A DNA stretch of 9,206 nucleotides from Thermoplasmata archaeon (lineage in GTDB: Archaea > Thermoplasmatota > Thermoplasmata > Thermoplasmatales > Thermoplasmataceae), in contig JAJZKS010000058.1 in NCBI GenBank assembly GCA_021850835.1, forward strand, positions 1 through 9,206, read 5' to 3'. Shown here one piece after another: positions 1 to 6,992 of the stretch; within the stretch, counting starts at the first letter, position 1; every line of letters begins with the position of its first letter. Both the position numbers and the translations under genes were made by a program. The notes under the pieces are model-generated. The model had not been told where the DNA came from and ran no database searches. It saw nothing but the letters and a program-made list of their open reading frames with translations.

Positions 1-957
1 TATTAAACCCAGGAAAAGGAATGGGGCGACCCCTGCCACATACTGCCCCTGGAATACATTGGGATACGTATACCAGGTGTAGCTTGAAGTGATGAATAGG
101 AAGAATGCCGGGAGGGCCATTACGATCCATCTTACCCTTAAGACAGGGAGAAACAGCAACGGCGCCAGGAACAGTGAAATAACAAGTACTCTGGACCAGA
201 ATGAAACGTACGATGCCGTATACAGTGAAATGCCACTATGTGGAATAGTGCTCGCGGCCCCGAAGAAAATAAAACCGAGAACGGTCCAGGAAAGTGTCAT
301 TGCGAACAGCGCGATCATAGAAAAAGCATTCTTTCTATCAGCAGAAAAAGACTTCTTTCGATATATTAGGATGAGCTCTATGAGGGCAAACGCCATGGGG
401 AAAATGCTGTATGGGTACCTCACAGCGCCGGAAAGGAAGAAGAGTGCGGTTGAGGCGTAATAGTTTTTTCTCAGATATAGAAGATAGCCGAAAATGAATA
501 GCGGCAGGAAGAAGACCTGGTAGTGGAAATCAAACCACATTATTCCGTAAACCGGAAAATAAAGGAAAAAAGCGAGTGAAACCAATAAAGAAACCTTTTG
601 GCTGAGACCCTTCAATTTGGAGACGAAGTAAAGCCCAGGCCCAACCAATCCAATGGAAAACGCCTGGAAAATAATCATAGCATAGAAATTTCCGGGGCCA
701 GTCAGTGGAGACAGAGGAAAAACTATGCCGGAATTAAGGAGAGTGGTGAGATAACCATGCAATCCAAGGTTGGTGTGCAGAATCTGCCACCCGCGTTCAG
801 AATTTATACCAAGATCAAAGACATAAGCATTAAGAGACAGCATCTTAAGTATCCCTATGTATGACCAGACTGCGCCGTACAGAATTGTGGCCACAGCAAC
901 ATAAGGCCAATAAGGAGTCTTCTCGTGGCCATTTTCCTTTGATTCAGTTAAGCTCAT
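1..957 (-). CDS. DUF2079-type multi-pass membrane protein, 3' end cut by window edge
   Basis: The reverse strand from an ATG at 957 reads open for 319 codons to the window edge, so the C-terminus is missing. The product is very hydrophobic, with probable membrane segments near residues 18-40, 93-112, 122-140, 145-162, 170-198, 212-233, 253-271 and 276-291. Residues 47-52 (FDLGIN), the D-F-H-Y block at 143-146 followed by a Leu/Pro/Phe-rich segment, and residues 299-315 (PNVFQGQYVAGVAPFLF) resemble the conserved blocks of DUF2079 predicted membrane proteins, which are common in archaea. The family's function is not firmly known; its architecture and this neighbourhood suggest a GT-C-like role in glycan or lipid-linked sugar metabolism, but that is inference. 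Start choice: an AGAGG stretch lies 10 bases before ATG 957 and a TATA-like CTAATACA lies about 25 bases before it. An in-frame ATG at 978 would add seven residues and cannot be excluded. Confidence 0.75.
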   Translation of the reverse strand, partial: MSLTESKENGHEKTPYWPYVAVATILYGAVWSYIGILKMLSLNAYVFDLGINSERGWQILHTNLGLHGYLTTLLNSGIVFPLSPLTGPGNFYAMIIFQAFSIGLVGPGLYFVSKLKGLSQKVSLLVSLAFFLYFPVYGIMWFDFHYQVFFLPLFIFGYLLYLRKNYYASTALFFLSGAVRYPYSIFPMAFALIELILIYRKKSFSADRKNAFSMIALFAMTLSWTVLGFIFFGAASTIPHSGISLYTASYVSFWSRVLVISLFLAPLLFLPVLRVRWIVMALPAFFLFITSSYTWYTYPNVFQGQYVAGVAPFLFLGLI

Positions 958-1289
958 TCCATAATTTCCTCTGATCATGTATTAGCAGAACCTGTCCTTC
1001 TGCCATGATAAAATTGAACCTAAAGCATTTTCCATTACAAGCTTTGTATGAACATTAACAAATGGGAACTGGTAATACGGAGGTCTGATTATTGGTAGTA
1101 GGGGGAGGCGAATTGATGTTCTTTATTTCTCCAACACTAATTCTGTAATTCATGGAGATTGCTAAATGAGTGAGGACGTTTGATAACTGAAAAGATTTGA
1201 TATTTGATAAGGATGGAGTTTAATACACGCCTTCCCAATCTGAATTAAGTTGCCATTCTCAACAATTAAAAGGAACTCATTTCCTATGA
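958..1289. other. Intergenic gap, no gene seen
   Basis: About 330 bases between the start of the DUF2079 gene and the stop of the gmd-like gene, both on the minus strand. No coding frame of convincing length or composition was found on either strand. It holds the likely promoter of the leftward membrane-protein gene (TATA-like sequences on the minus strand at 978-985 and 1007-1016). Just past the gmd stop there is a 5-bp inverted repeat (1271-1275 with 1281-1285, 5-base loop) followed on the minus strand by a short T-rich stretch, a weak terminator candidate. A purine-rich, G-heavy stretch lies at about 1093-1111. Nothing else stands out. Confidence 0.5.
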
Positions 1290-2306
1290 TTACGGAGGAG
1301 GGGATTTCATATCGTGTTTAACCATAATTTCCACAAGACGCCTGAAATTGGTCTTTGGGGTCCAACCAAACTTCTGCTTTGCTTTGGAATAATCTGCCAT
1401 GTAGTTATCCGACTCCAGAGGCCTGAAGAACTTCCTGTTTACCCTGACGAGAACCTCATCACCGTCTGACAGTCCGACCTCGTTTACGCCTGAACCTTTC
1501 CAGTGTATGCTGATGCCTGCAACCTTGAAGGCTTCCTCTACGAATTCCCGCACCGTATGCAATTCACCTGTTCCCAGGACAAAATCATCGCCGTATTTGT
1601 ACTGCAGCATGGACCACATGCCCTCAACGTAATCCTTTGCATAGCCCCAGTCCTTTCTCGCGCTAAGGTTGCCGAGTTCTATTGGTTCCATGTCGCCAGA
1701 TGCAATCCTGGCAACCGCAAGTGATATCTTGCGCGTGACGAATTCAGGGCCCCTCACCTCAGACTCATGGTTGAAGAGGATTCCACTGCTCATATAAAGA
1801 TCATATGCATCCCTGTAGTTCTTGATGGTCCAGAAGCCTGCCAGCTTAGATACGGCATAGGGGCTTCGGGGATGGAAGGGCGTCTCCTCGTTCTGGGGAG
1901 TGGTCTTGGGCTGGCCATAGAGTTCCGATGTTGCGGCGAAATAGAGGCGCGTATTGGGGGAAGAATCCTTTACCGCATTGGCTACATTGAGTGTCCCGCC
2001 TATATTCACATCGTATGTGGACGAGGGATTCTCGAAACTGTATCCAACGAAACTCTGGGCGGCAAGGTGATACATTTCATCCGGCTTTAGCTGCGAAAGG
2101 AGTTTCGAGAAAAAGTTTGCGTCCGTGAGATCCCCATAATGAATGTTAATCTGCGAGAGATGCTCCTTCCCGAGATAACTCAGGTTGCCTATGGACATTG
2201 AGCTGTTTCTCCTTATGACTCCATGTACCTCGTACCCCTTGGACAGCAGCAGTTTTGACAAGAAATATCCATCCTGGCCGGAAATGCCTGTTATTAAAGC
2301 CTTCAT
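1290..2306 (-). CDS. gmd: GDP-mannose 4,6-dehydratase
   Basis: A 338-residue extended short-chain dehydrogenase, near the usual GMD length. It converts GDP-D-mannose to GDP-4-keto-6-deoxy-D-mannose in the cytoplasm, the entry to GDP-fucose, rhamnose, 6-deoxytalose, perosamine and colitose. Visible features: NADP-binding G7-I-S-G-Q-D-G13; the R32-R33-N-S-S loop typical of GMD; catalytic T126-S-E128 in TSELYG and Y150-x-x-x-K154; FNHES at 178-182; RKDWGYAKDYV at 217-227, matching the family's RDWGxAxDYV block. The usual HESPRRG motif reads HESEVRG (180-186), a departure. Start: ATG at 2306 gives MKALITG, the expected N-terminus. A TTG three codons upstream is in frame, but the TATA-like box at 2329-2336 is centred 26.5 bases before the ATG, favouring a leaderless message from 2306. 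No GDP-keto-sugar reductase or aminotransferase partner lies nearby. The next gene is divergent, so this is transcribed alone or toward the DUF2079 gene. Confidence 0.93.
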   Translation of the reverse strand: MKALITGISGQDGYFLSKLLLSKGYEVHGVIRRNSSMSIGNLSYLGKEHLSQINIHYGDLTDANFFSKLLSQLKPDEMYHLAAQSFVGYSFENPSSTYDVNIGGTLNVANAVKDSSPNTRLYFAATSELYGQPKTTPQNEETPFHPRSPYAVSKLAGFWTIKNYRDAYDLYMSSGILFNHESEVRGPEFVTRKISLAVARIASGDMEPIELGNLSARKDWGYAKDYVEGMWSMLQYKYGDDFVLGTGELHTVREFVEEAFKVAGISIHWKGSGVNEVGLSDGDEVLVRVNRKFFRPLESDNYMADYSKAKQKFGWTPKTNFRRLVEIMVKHDMKSPPP

Positions 2307-2328
2307 TGACCTCAAAATGTAACAGGGG

Positions 2329-2336
2329 TTTTAAAT
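2329..2336 (-). promoter_or_regulatory. TATA box for the gmd gene
   Basis: On the minus strand this reads ATTTAAAA. Its centre lies 26.5 bases before the ATG at 2306, the archaeal TATA-to-transcription-start distance, so transcription should begin at or next to the start codon (leaderless mRNA). Seen directly: sequence and spacing; promoter function is inferred. Confidence 0.6.
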
Positions 2337-2410
2337 TGTTGTCTATCAGTGATAACCTGGCACCCATATTGTACATGCACAGCTTGCTAATTCAACTGGA
2401 TTAAGAAAAA

Positions 2411-2418
2411 AGATATTC
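2411..2418 (+). promoter_or_regulatory. Weak TATA-like box for the 2442 gene
   Basis: AGATATTC, preceded by an A-rich run, is centred 27.5 bases before ATG 2442. The spacing matches the other promoters in the window but the sequence is a poor TATA match. An alternative AT-rich stretch, CTTAAA at 2421-2426, is too close to the start. Confidence 0.3.
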
Positions 2419-2441
2419 TTCTTAAACGCATTATCTAATAC

Positions 2442-3008
2442 ATGGTGGATCACAACGTTCTCAGGAGCGAGATATCTTCTGCCAGGAGATACCGCGAGCT
2501 AAAGAACCTTGAACTATCCATCTCAGGACTCAAGCATAGCCTGCCTATTAGCCTCTATACGGAACTCAACGGAAGAATAAGGGAGAAGGTTATGAGTTTT
2601 GACTACCCGAATTGCGAGATTTCCAGGATCAGGGTTATTTACAGCAACGGGCTATCAAAACCCCTAGAAAAAGACGAATGCCACAGCATAATGGCCATGG
2701 GAATCAAGCTTCCCGATTATGTGTTCTCCCACTACGTTTCCGCAAGGGATATCGAGATATTGGATGCCACGTCGGAACAAAAGATCCCATCTGAGTCTAT
2801 AAATGAAGAAAAAAGTGACATACTTGAGGGTTTCACGGAGCTAGGCCCCGCAGCATTAAGGGAGAGGATTGATTTTCTCCTTAAGAAAGTTGAAAACCTC
2901 GAAAAGATCGAGAGAATTTATTCGGACAGCATACCCAAGATTGTAAGAGAGATGGACAGCATCAGGGAGAAAGTGGAAAAGATTTACAGCGTGGTTGTCA
3001 AGGAGTAA
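2442..3008 (+). CDS. Hypothetical protein with probable C-terminal coiled coil
   Basis: 188 residues, not recognised. It starts at ATG 2442 with no clear ribosome-binding site and a weak TATA-like sequence at the leaderless distance. It stands alone on the plus strand between divergent gmd and convergent rfbB. No signal peptide or membrane segment is visible, so it is probably cytoplasmic. Residues 1-110 look like a small mixed globular region, charged and helical at the start (about 6-52), then possible strands around 58-68 and 101-108. Residues 111-130 are polar and acidic, probably a linker. Residues 134-188 are rich in Glu, Lys, Arg, Leu and Ile with hydrophobic residues at roughly 3-4 spacing, suggesting a coiled coil and oligomerisation. 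It has none of the motifs of sugar-nucleotide enzymes or glycosyltransferases, so a direct role in the pathway is not supported. Codon use (AGG/AGA, ATA) matches its neighbours and supports a real gene. Confidence 0.7.
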   Translation: MVDHNVLRSEISSARRYRELKNLELSISGLKHSLPISLYTELNGRIREKVMSFDYPNCEISRIRVIYSNGLSKPLEKDECHSIMAMGIKLPDYVFSHYVSARDIEILDATSEQKIPSESINEEKSDILEGFTELGPAALRERIDFLLKKVENLEKIERIYSDSIPKIVREMDSIREKVEKIYSVVVKE

Positions 3009-3070
3009 CACGCGAACAGCTTTCATACGCTTATGCTGAAACTGCGTTCGCCACTGTTAAGTAAGTGAAA

Positions 3071-4024
3071 TTAAGTGTATAAATCCAGGTTGTTCAAATA
3101 ATGGCCAATTGTCAGCTTCAGCCCTTCATTTAAACTGATCTTTGGTGCCCATCCCAGTTCCCTTTTGATCTTTGAGAAATCACTGGAATACCTCATGTCG
3201 TGCCCTGGCCTGTCATTCACGTGTTCCATCATATCTTGCTGCTTGCCCATTAGCTCAATGATTTTTTCAACCAAAGCAACGTTTGGCATTTCATTTCCAC
3301 TTCCGATGAGGTATCTCTGGCCGGCTTTCCCATGCCGTAAAACAATATCTATGGCCCTGCAGTTGTCTTCCACGTATATCCAGTCCCTTATTTGCAGGCC
3401 GTTGCCGTATATTGGTACTTTCAGGTTTGCATTAAGGTTCAATATGGTTTTTGGAATAAGCTTCTCCCTGTGCTGGTGGGGGCCATAGTTGTTGCTCGAA
3501 TGGGTTATTGTTGCAGGCACAGAATAGGTGTTGTAATAGGCCATAACCGTATGGTCTGCGGCAGCCTTGGTTGCTGAATAAGGATTCCTTGGGTTGTAGC
3601 ATGTATTTTCAGTGAATCTTATGCTGCTGTTCAAGGGAAGGGATCCAAAGACTTCATCAGTGGACACCTGGTTGAACCTTATGCTGCGTTCCCTCGCAAT
3701 ATTAAGGAGATTCACAGTTCCCATGTAGTTGGTGGAAACGAAGGGGCTTATGTCAAGGATGGAGTTGTCAACATGGGATTCTGCCGCAAAATTCACAATG
3801 GCATCGGCGTCACTTAGGCACTTCATAGCTTCTGAGGAGCTGCATATATCGACGCGCTTGAAATCGTACCTGCTGTCACCTTCGTATTCCTTGACGTATG
3901 CCCTGTTGGACGCATATGTCTCCTTATCAATGTTAATGACTGTGTCGTTAGGGTAATTATGAAGCACATATCTGATGTAGTTGGAACCTATGAACCCTAA
4001 ACCACCTGTTACGGCTATTTTCAC
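3071..4024 (-). CDS. rfbB: dTDP-glucose 4,6-dehydratase
   Basis: A 317-residue extended short-chain dehydrogenase that turns dTDP-D-glucose into dTDP-4-keto-6-deoxy-D-glucose, the second step of dTDP-deoxysugar synthesis. Seen in order: NAD-binding G7-G-L-G-F-I-G13; NFAAESHVDNSI at 78-89; the catalytic triplet T122-D123-E124 in STDEVFG; Y149-x-x-x-K153 in PYSATK; NNYGPHQHREKLIP at 178-191; RDWIYVEDNC at 213-222; DRPGHDMRY at 271-279. All signature residues are present; the protein is slightly shorter than bacterial RmlB (about 340-360), as is common in archaea. Start: GTG at 4024 gives MKIAVTGG; no other start lies between it and the in-frame TAA at 4043-4045. The upstream glycosyltransferase gene runs the same way with a 74-base gap, so co-transcription is possible; a weak TATA-like TTTCATAA (4043-4050, minus strand) is about 22 bases before the GTG. 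It feeds the isomerase and aminotransferase encoded at 7126-8666. Confidence 0.94.
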   Translation of the reverse strand: MKIAVTGGLGFIGSNYIRYVLHNYPNDTVINIDKETYASNRAYVKEYEGDSRYDFKRVDICSSSEAMKCLSDADAIVNFAAESHVDNSILDISPFVSTNYMGTVNLLNIARERSIRFNQVSTDEVFGSLPLNSSIRFTENTCYNPRNPYSATKAAADHTVMAYYNTYSVPATITHSSNNYGPHQHREKLIPKTILNLNANLKVPIYGNGLQIRDWIYVEDNCRAIDIVLRHGKAGQRYLIGSGNEMPNVALVEKIIELMGKQQDMMEHVNDRPGHDMRYSSDFSKIKRELGWAPKISLNEGLKLTIGHYLNNLDLYT

Positions 4025-4098
4025 CTGATGGGATAATTGCTGTTATGAAAGCTTTTTCTATTGCGACATGCGGATGGTTGCATTTAATATTCCCCGAA

Positions 4099-5121
4099 TC
4101 AGCTTCTGATATCTCCTACTGCGGAGAGGAACTTTGACCTAATCCTCATGAACAATGGATTTTTTCCGGCCTCCAGGAGGCCGAGCAGATAGTTTGTGAG
4201 GATGTACACAGCAGGAAAACTACTTTGTCTCTGGGACTTGTAATATAGGAATCCCATGCCCAGGTAACCCTTTAGGTCATGACTCAGCCTGCAAAGGTCA
4301 GTCTTAGGTATGACAAGCTGGGATCTTGCCAGGAATTCAAAGGGAGTGCCTTCCATCATATCTGCAATAATCTTGCTGCCCATTATGTGCCTTCTCTTGA
4401 GGTTGATGAGCTTCTCCCTGGTTCCTTCCGGGTTCGAAGCGCTTTCATGCTCCCGGTAATATGTCAACTCTTCTGTCCCTGCGATCATTGTGCAACCTTC
4501 ACTTTTCAACGATGCGAAGAATATGAAATCGTCAGGCCTGCTTTCCATTTGCGCCAGGAGCCTTACTTTGTGGAATGCAACTTCACGTAGTACTGATATT
4601 GAGCTCAGGTTGAAGTAGAATGTACCAAGATGGTAGAGTCGGTTCTCCTTCAGCACGTTCTTAAAATTCAGGCGGCTGCCGATGGTGACTTTTATGGCTT
4701 CGCCGGGCGGTTTCAGCTTGTATCCTGGCTTTGGGTTTCCGTCTTCATCAATCAGTCTGTGGGCATTATGGTAAAAAACAACCCTATCGTCTGAGAAATA
4801 TTCCCTGACCTTTGATATTTTTGCCTGGTCAAAAAGGTCATCATCGTCGAGGAATGTGAGCACCCTTCCCCTGGCGGCAATCACGCCCTCTGCGGCTAGG
4901 CCGCCCTGTGAACTGGTTTGTGTGATTATAGATGTATATCCCTGCAATTTGGAAAAATTATCAATTTCATCGTCCGCAAAATTCTTTACCACTATGACTT
5001 CATAAATCTCACGCGGGGAATCCTGCCTTGAGATGGACATCAGCGCGGAAAGCAGGAACTCCTTCCTGTCGTAGCATGTAACAATGATTGATATCTCTGG
5101 CGTGCCCGCTAACTTTCCCAC
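4099..5121 (-). CDS. Family 2 glycosyltransferase
   Basis: 340 residues with an N-terminal GT-A domain of the GT2 family. Visible: the opening strand PEISIIVTCYDR at 8-19; EVIVVKNFADDE at 41-52; a glycine-rich QGGLAAEGVIAARG at 72-85; the metal/nucleotide-binding acidic cluster L91-D-D-D-D-L96 (DXD motif); and R195-P-D-D198 and Y221-Y-R-E-H225 in the acceptor half. It should transfer a sugar from a nucleotide donor at the cytoplasmic face; donor and acceptor cannot be read from sequence. No clear membrane segment is present; the C-terminal 60 residues are basic and hydrophobic and could bind the membrane. Start: GTG at 5121 sits just before the first strand, and an in-frame TAG at 5161-5163 with no ATG in between limits alternatives. 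AAGGGAA just upstream is a weak Shine-Dalgarno candidate. It is divergent from rfbA across 230 bases and precedes rfbB by 74 bases on the same strand. Confidence 0.88.
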   Translation of the reverse strand: MGKLAGTPEISIIVTCYDRKEFLLSALMSISRQDSPREIYEVIVVKNFADDEIDNFSKLQGYTSIITQTSSQGGLAAEGVIAARGRVLTFLDDDDLFDQAKISKVREYFSDDRVVFYHNAHRLIDEDGNPKPGYKLKPPGEAIKVTIGSRLNFKNVLKENRLYHLGTFYFNLSSISVLREVAFHKVRLLAQMESRPDDFIFFASLKSEGCTMIAGTEELTYYREHESASNPEGTREKLINLKRRHIMGSKIIADMMEGTPFEFLARSQLVIPKTDLCRLSHDLKGYLGMGFLYYKSQRQSSFPAVYILTNYLLGLLEAGKNPLFMRIRSKFLSAVGDIRS

Positions 5122-5197
5122 TTCCCTTTGCCATTCAGGTTCAGCAATGATGAGAAAGAACTATTGCTCCTGCGAAAACCGGTTCTTGAAGAATCCT

Positions 5198-5205
5198 GTA
5201 TATTG
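5198..5205 (-). promoter_or_regulatory. Possible TATA box for the glycosyltransferase/rfbB unit
   Basis: On the minus strand this reads CAATATAC, about 80 bases before the GTG at 5121. If used, it would give a leader of about 50 bases, unlike the leaderless neighbours. No TATA-like box exists at the leaderless distance for this gene. An alternative T/A-rich stretch lies at 5211-5219. Weak call. Confidence 0.25.
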
Positions 5206-5320
5206 CACCCCTTAAAACAGAAGTAATTCCCTTTCATCGACATCATTACCGTATCCATATTATTTCTCTAATAAATTAACATTTTTGAGCTTTCGCCCCG
5301 AGGCCCATGCACGAATAACA

Positions 5321-5328
5321 ATAAAATA
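5321..5328 (+). promoter_or_regulatory. TATA box for rfbA
   Basis: ATAAAATA, preceded by purine-rich sequence where a BRE would lie, is centred 27.5 bases before ATG 5352. The spacing predicts a leaderless rfbA transcript. There is no Shine-Dalgarno sequence before the ATG, which fits. Confidence 0.6.
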
Positions 5329-5351
5329 CATCCATATGCTTAAACAAAGCG

Positions 5352-6074
5352 ATGAAAGGGATCATACTGGCAGGCGGCACCGGAACACGACTTGGCTCTC
5401 TCACAAAAGTTACAAACAAGCACCTGCTTCCAGTCTATGATGAACCCATGATAAACTTTCCCATAAGGACTCTAACCTCGGCTGGAATTGACAACATCAT
5501 GATCGTAACTGACAAGAGGAAGGCAGGAGATTTCATGAGGTACCTAGGCGATGGAAGGGACTTTGGTGCCAAATTCACATATGGGTTGCAGGAAAGCGCT
5601 GCCGGAATTGCTGATGCCCTCTCTGTTGCGGAGAATTTCGTAAACGGTGACGATATCACGGTGATACTTGGCGACAATATCATTCTGGGAAACCTAAAAC
5701 TTACGGGTGAACCCATTAAGGGCGCAACCCTGTTCCTCAAGAAAGTTCCTGACGGCAGAAGGTTTGGAATCGCAACCCTGGATGAGTCCGGGAGAATCTC
5801 CGATATCCAGGAAAAACCTCCAGATGCGGGGAGTTCGCTTGCGGTCACGGGCCTTTATCAATACACTTCTGATGTTTTCGGTGTGCTAAGGGGCATAACC
5901 CCTTCCGGAAGGGGGGAACTGGAAATTACCGACGTAAACAGGTATTTTGTCAGGGAAAATAGAGCAACCTACAAGATCATGAAAAACCCCTGGATAGATG
6001 CGGGAACAGTAACAAGCCTGTTCCACGCTGGCAAAATGGTTAGTGAGCACAAGAGGAAGCGCGGAAATTTCTGA
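5352..6074 (+). CDS. rfbA: Glucose-1-phosphate thymidylyltransferase, short form
   Basis: 240 residues. It joins dTTP and glucose-1-phosphate to give dTDP-glucose, the first committed step of the dTDP-sugar pathway, in the cytoplasm. Visible motifs: nucleotide-binding G8-G-T-G-T-R-L14; KHLLPVYDEPM at 23-33; QESAAGIADAL at 80-90; the metal-binding L106-G-D-N109; RRFGIA at 136-141; EKP at 154-156; GLYQYTSDV at 167-175; GELEITDVN at 188-196; W214-I-D-A-G-T219. This set matches RmlA/RfbA rather than UDP-glucose or GDP-mannose pyrophosphorylases. It is about 50 residues shorter than the common 290-residue bacterial enzyme, lacking the C-terminal helical extension linked to allosteric dTDP-rhamnose control; similar short forms exist elsewhere. 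It is a lone plus-strand gene, ending 24 bases from the convergent methyltransferase stop. The dTTP specificity is inferred from homology and from RfbB in the same region. Confidence 0.92.
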   Translation: MKGIILAGGTGTRLGSLTKVTNKHLLPVYDEPMINFPIRTLTSAGIDNIMIVTDKRKAGDFMRYLGDGRDFGAKFTYGLQESAAGIADALSVAENFVNGDDITVILGDNIILGNLKLTGEPIKGATLFLKKVPDGRRFGIATLDESGRISDIQEKPPDAGSSLAVTGLYQYTSDVFGVLRGITPSGRGELEITDVNRYFVRENRATYKIMKNPWIDAGTVTSLFHAGKMVSEHKRKRGNF

Positions 6075-6098
6075 AATATTGCTGGAATCGCTTTAATT

Positions 6099-6962
6099 TC
6101 AGGACTGGCTCCCCGCTGGCTTTAGTATTAGGACAATACGGTCATTGGCATAATTGAAGGGCTGCCTTGTTTCTATGTTATTGAAGATATCTATTACCTC
6201 CCACCCTGCTTCTTTCATGAGGTCCAGGAGCTGATCCTTGGAATACAGCCTGATTGATGAATCGAACCGATCCCTGAACTTGAGGTCATTCCCTGATTTT
6301 TCGTAATAGCTGTGCGTTGTGTAGACGCTTGAACAGTTGTCCTGGAAAAGATTCTCGTTGACAACAGATATCCTTCCCAAGTCCTTGTAGGTGAAACGCA
6401 TTTTGTGGCCCGCAATATAATCCCTATGCCAGGTTTCCACCATGAGAACAGTATTCCCGTGCGATAGTTGCTTTAAATTCCTGAAAAATTCAACATCGTC
6501 CTGGTAGCTTGAATATCCAAAGCTTGTCCACCAGTTTATCATCAGGTCATATTTTTCGCCGGCCACAGGGGGCATGAATTCCTTGAAAGTTGCATTCACA
6601 AGATCCAATTTCCCACTGTTTCCCAACCGGCCAGATATATGCCTGAACTCATCGAGGAAGTGCTTGGATATGTCGACCCCGGTTACATCCATCCCTCTTG
6701 ATAGCAAATCTTTGGAAATTCGCCCTATTCCACAGGGTATGTCGAGAACTTTCTCCACATTGGCAGAAATTTCCTCCAGATAACTTAAGATGCCGGCAGA
6801 TGTCCTGCTTCCCTCCTCCATCTTCAAGCGGAATTCAGAAATGTAAAGATCGTGGAGTTTCTCAAAGTTATGGAACCAATCTGTTGAGTGCTTGTTGAAT
6901 GGAAATATATGGCTTATTTTGCCTGTTAATATTTTCAATATCTCTGAGTTTGACGATGCCAC
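6099..6962 (-). CDS. Class I SAM-dependent methyltransferase, possible sugar N- or O-methyltransferase
   Basis: 287 residues with a Rossmann methyltransferase core: motif I V72-L-D-I-P-C-G-I-G-R81 (SAM binding), the ribose-binding acidic residue D97 in VTGVDIS, motif II/IV YDLMINWWTSFGY at 138-150, then a strand near 171-177 and RLYSKDQLLDLMKEAGW at 238-254. A helical N-terminal lid (about 28-60) precedes the core. The order of a lid, LDxxCGxGR, and a W/F-T/S-S-x-GY element resembles small-molecule methyltransferases, including the aminosugar N,N-dimethyltransferases DesVI/TylM1. Its place between rfbA and the fdtA/fdtB pair makes a nucleotide-sugar or glycan substrate likely, but N versus O methylation cannot be decided here. 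Start: GTG at 6962; an in-frame TGA at 6969-6971 leaves no other usual start upstream, and a TATA-like box is centred 26.5 bases away, predicting a leaderless GTG-initiated message. It is convergent with rfbA and divergent from fdtA. Confidence 0.85.
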   Translation of the reverse strand: MASSNSEILKILTGKISHIFPFNKHSTDWFHNFEKLHDLYISEFRLKMEEGSRTSAGILSYLEEISANVEKVLDIPCGIGRISKDLLSRGMDVTGVDISKHFLDEFRHISGRLGNSGKLDLVNATFKEFMPPVAGEKYDLMINWWTSFGYSSYQDDVEFFRNLKQLSHGNTVLMVETWHRDYIAGHKMRFTYKDLGRISVVNENLFQDNCSSVYTTHSYYEKSGNDLKFRDRFDSSIRLYSKDQLLDLMKEAGWEVIDIFNNIETRQPFNYANDRIVLILKPAGSQS

Positions 6963-6984
6963 AATAGATCAGCCTTTCAGTTAG

Positions 6985-6992
6985 ATTTAAAG
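6985..6992 (-). promoter_or_regulatory. TATA box for the methyltransferase gene
   Basis: On the minus strand this reads CTTTAAAT, centred 26.5 bases before the GTG at 6962. Immediately upstream on the minus strand (6993-7003) is ATACAGGATTC, where a BRE would sit; the same 11 bases occur upstream of the glycosyltransferase gene at 5191-5201. Confidence 0.55.

Noticed and set aside
89..864. Plus-strand open frames at 89-460 and 598-864
   Set aside because: They lie opposite a continuous 319-codon minus-strand frame with a convincing DUF2079-like membrane protein, and their own translations have no family features.
1271..1285. Small inverted repeat with T-rich flank as a strong gmd terminator
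   Set aside because: The stem is only 5 bp and archaeal termination does not depend on hairpins; noted in the intergenic entry but not called as a terminator.
1503..2376. Frames at 1503-1724 (+), 1767-2090 (+) and 2146-2376 (-)
   Set aside because: All overlap the gmd gene, whose motifs and length are unambiguous; the 2146-2376 frame would also run through the gmd promoter.
3071..4024. A UDP-glucose 4-epimerase or UDP-glucuronate-type SDR instead of RfbB
   Set aside because: The TDE catalytic triplet, the HREKLIP block and the DRPGHDxRY block are diagnostic of dTDP-glucose 4,6-dehydratase.
5435..5848. A 137-codon minus-strand frame within rfbA
   Set aside because: Fully inside rfbA, which has all family motifs in order; the shadow translation is Ser/Pro-rich and resembles nothing.
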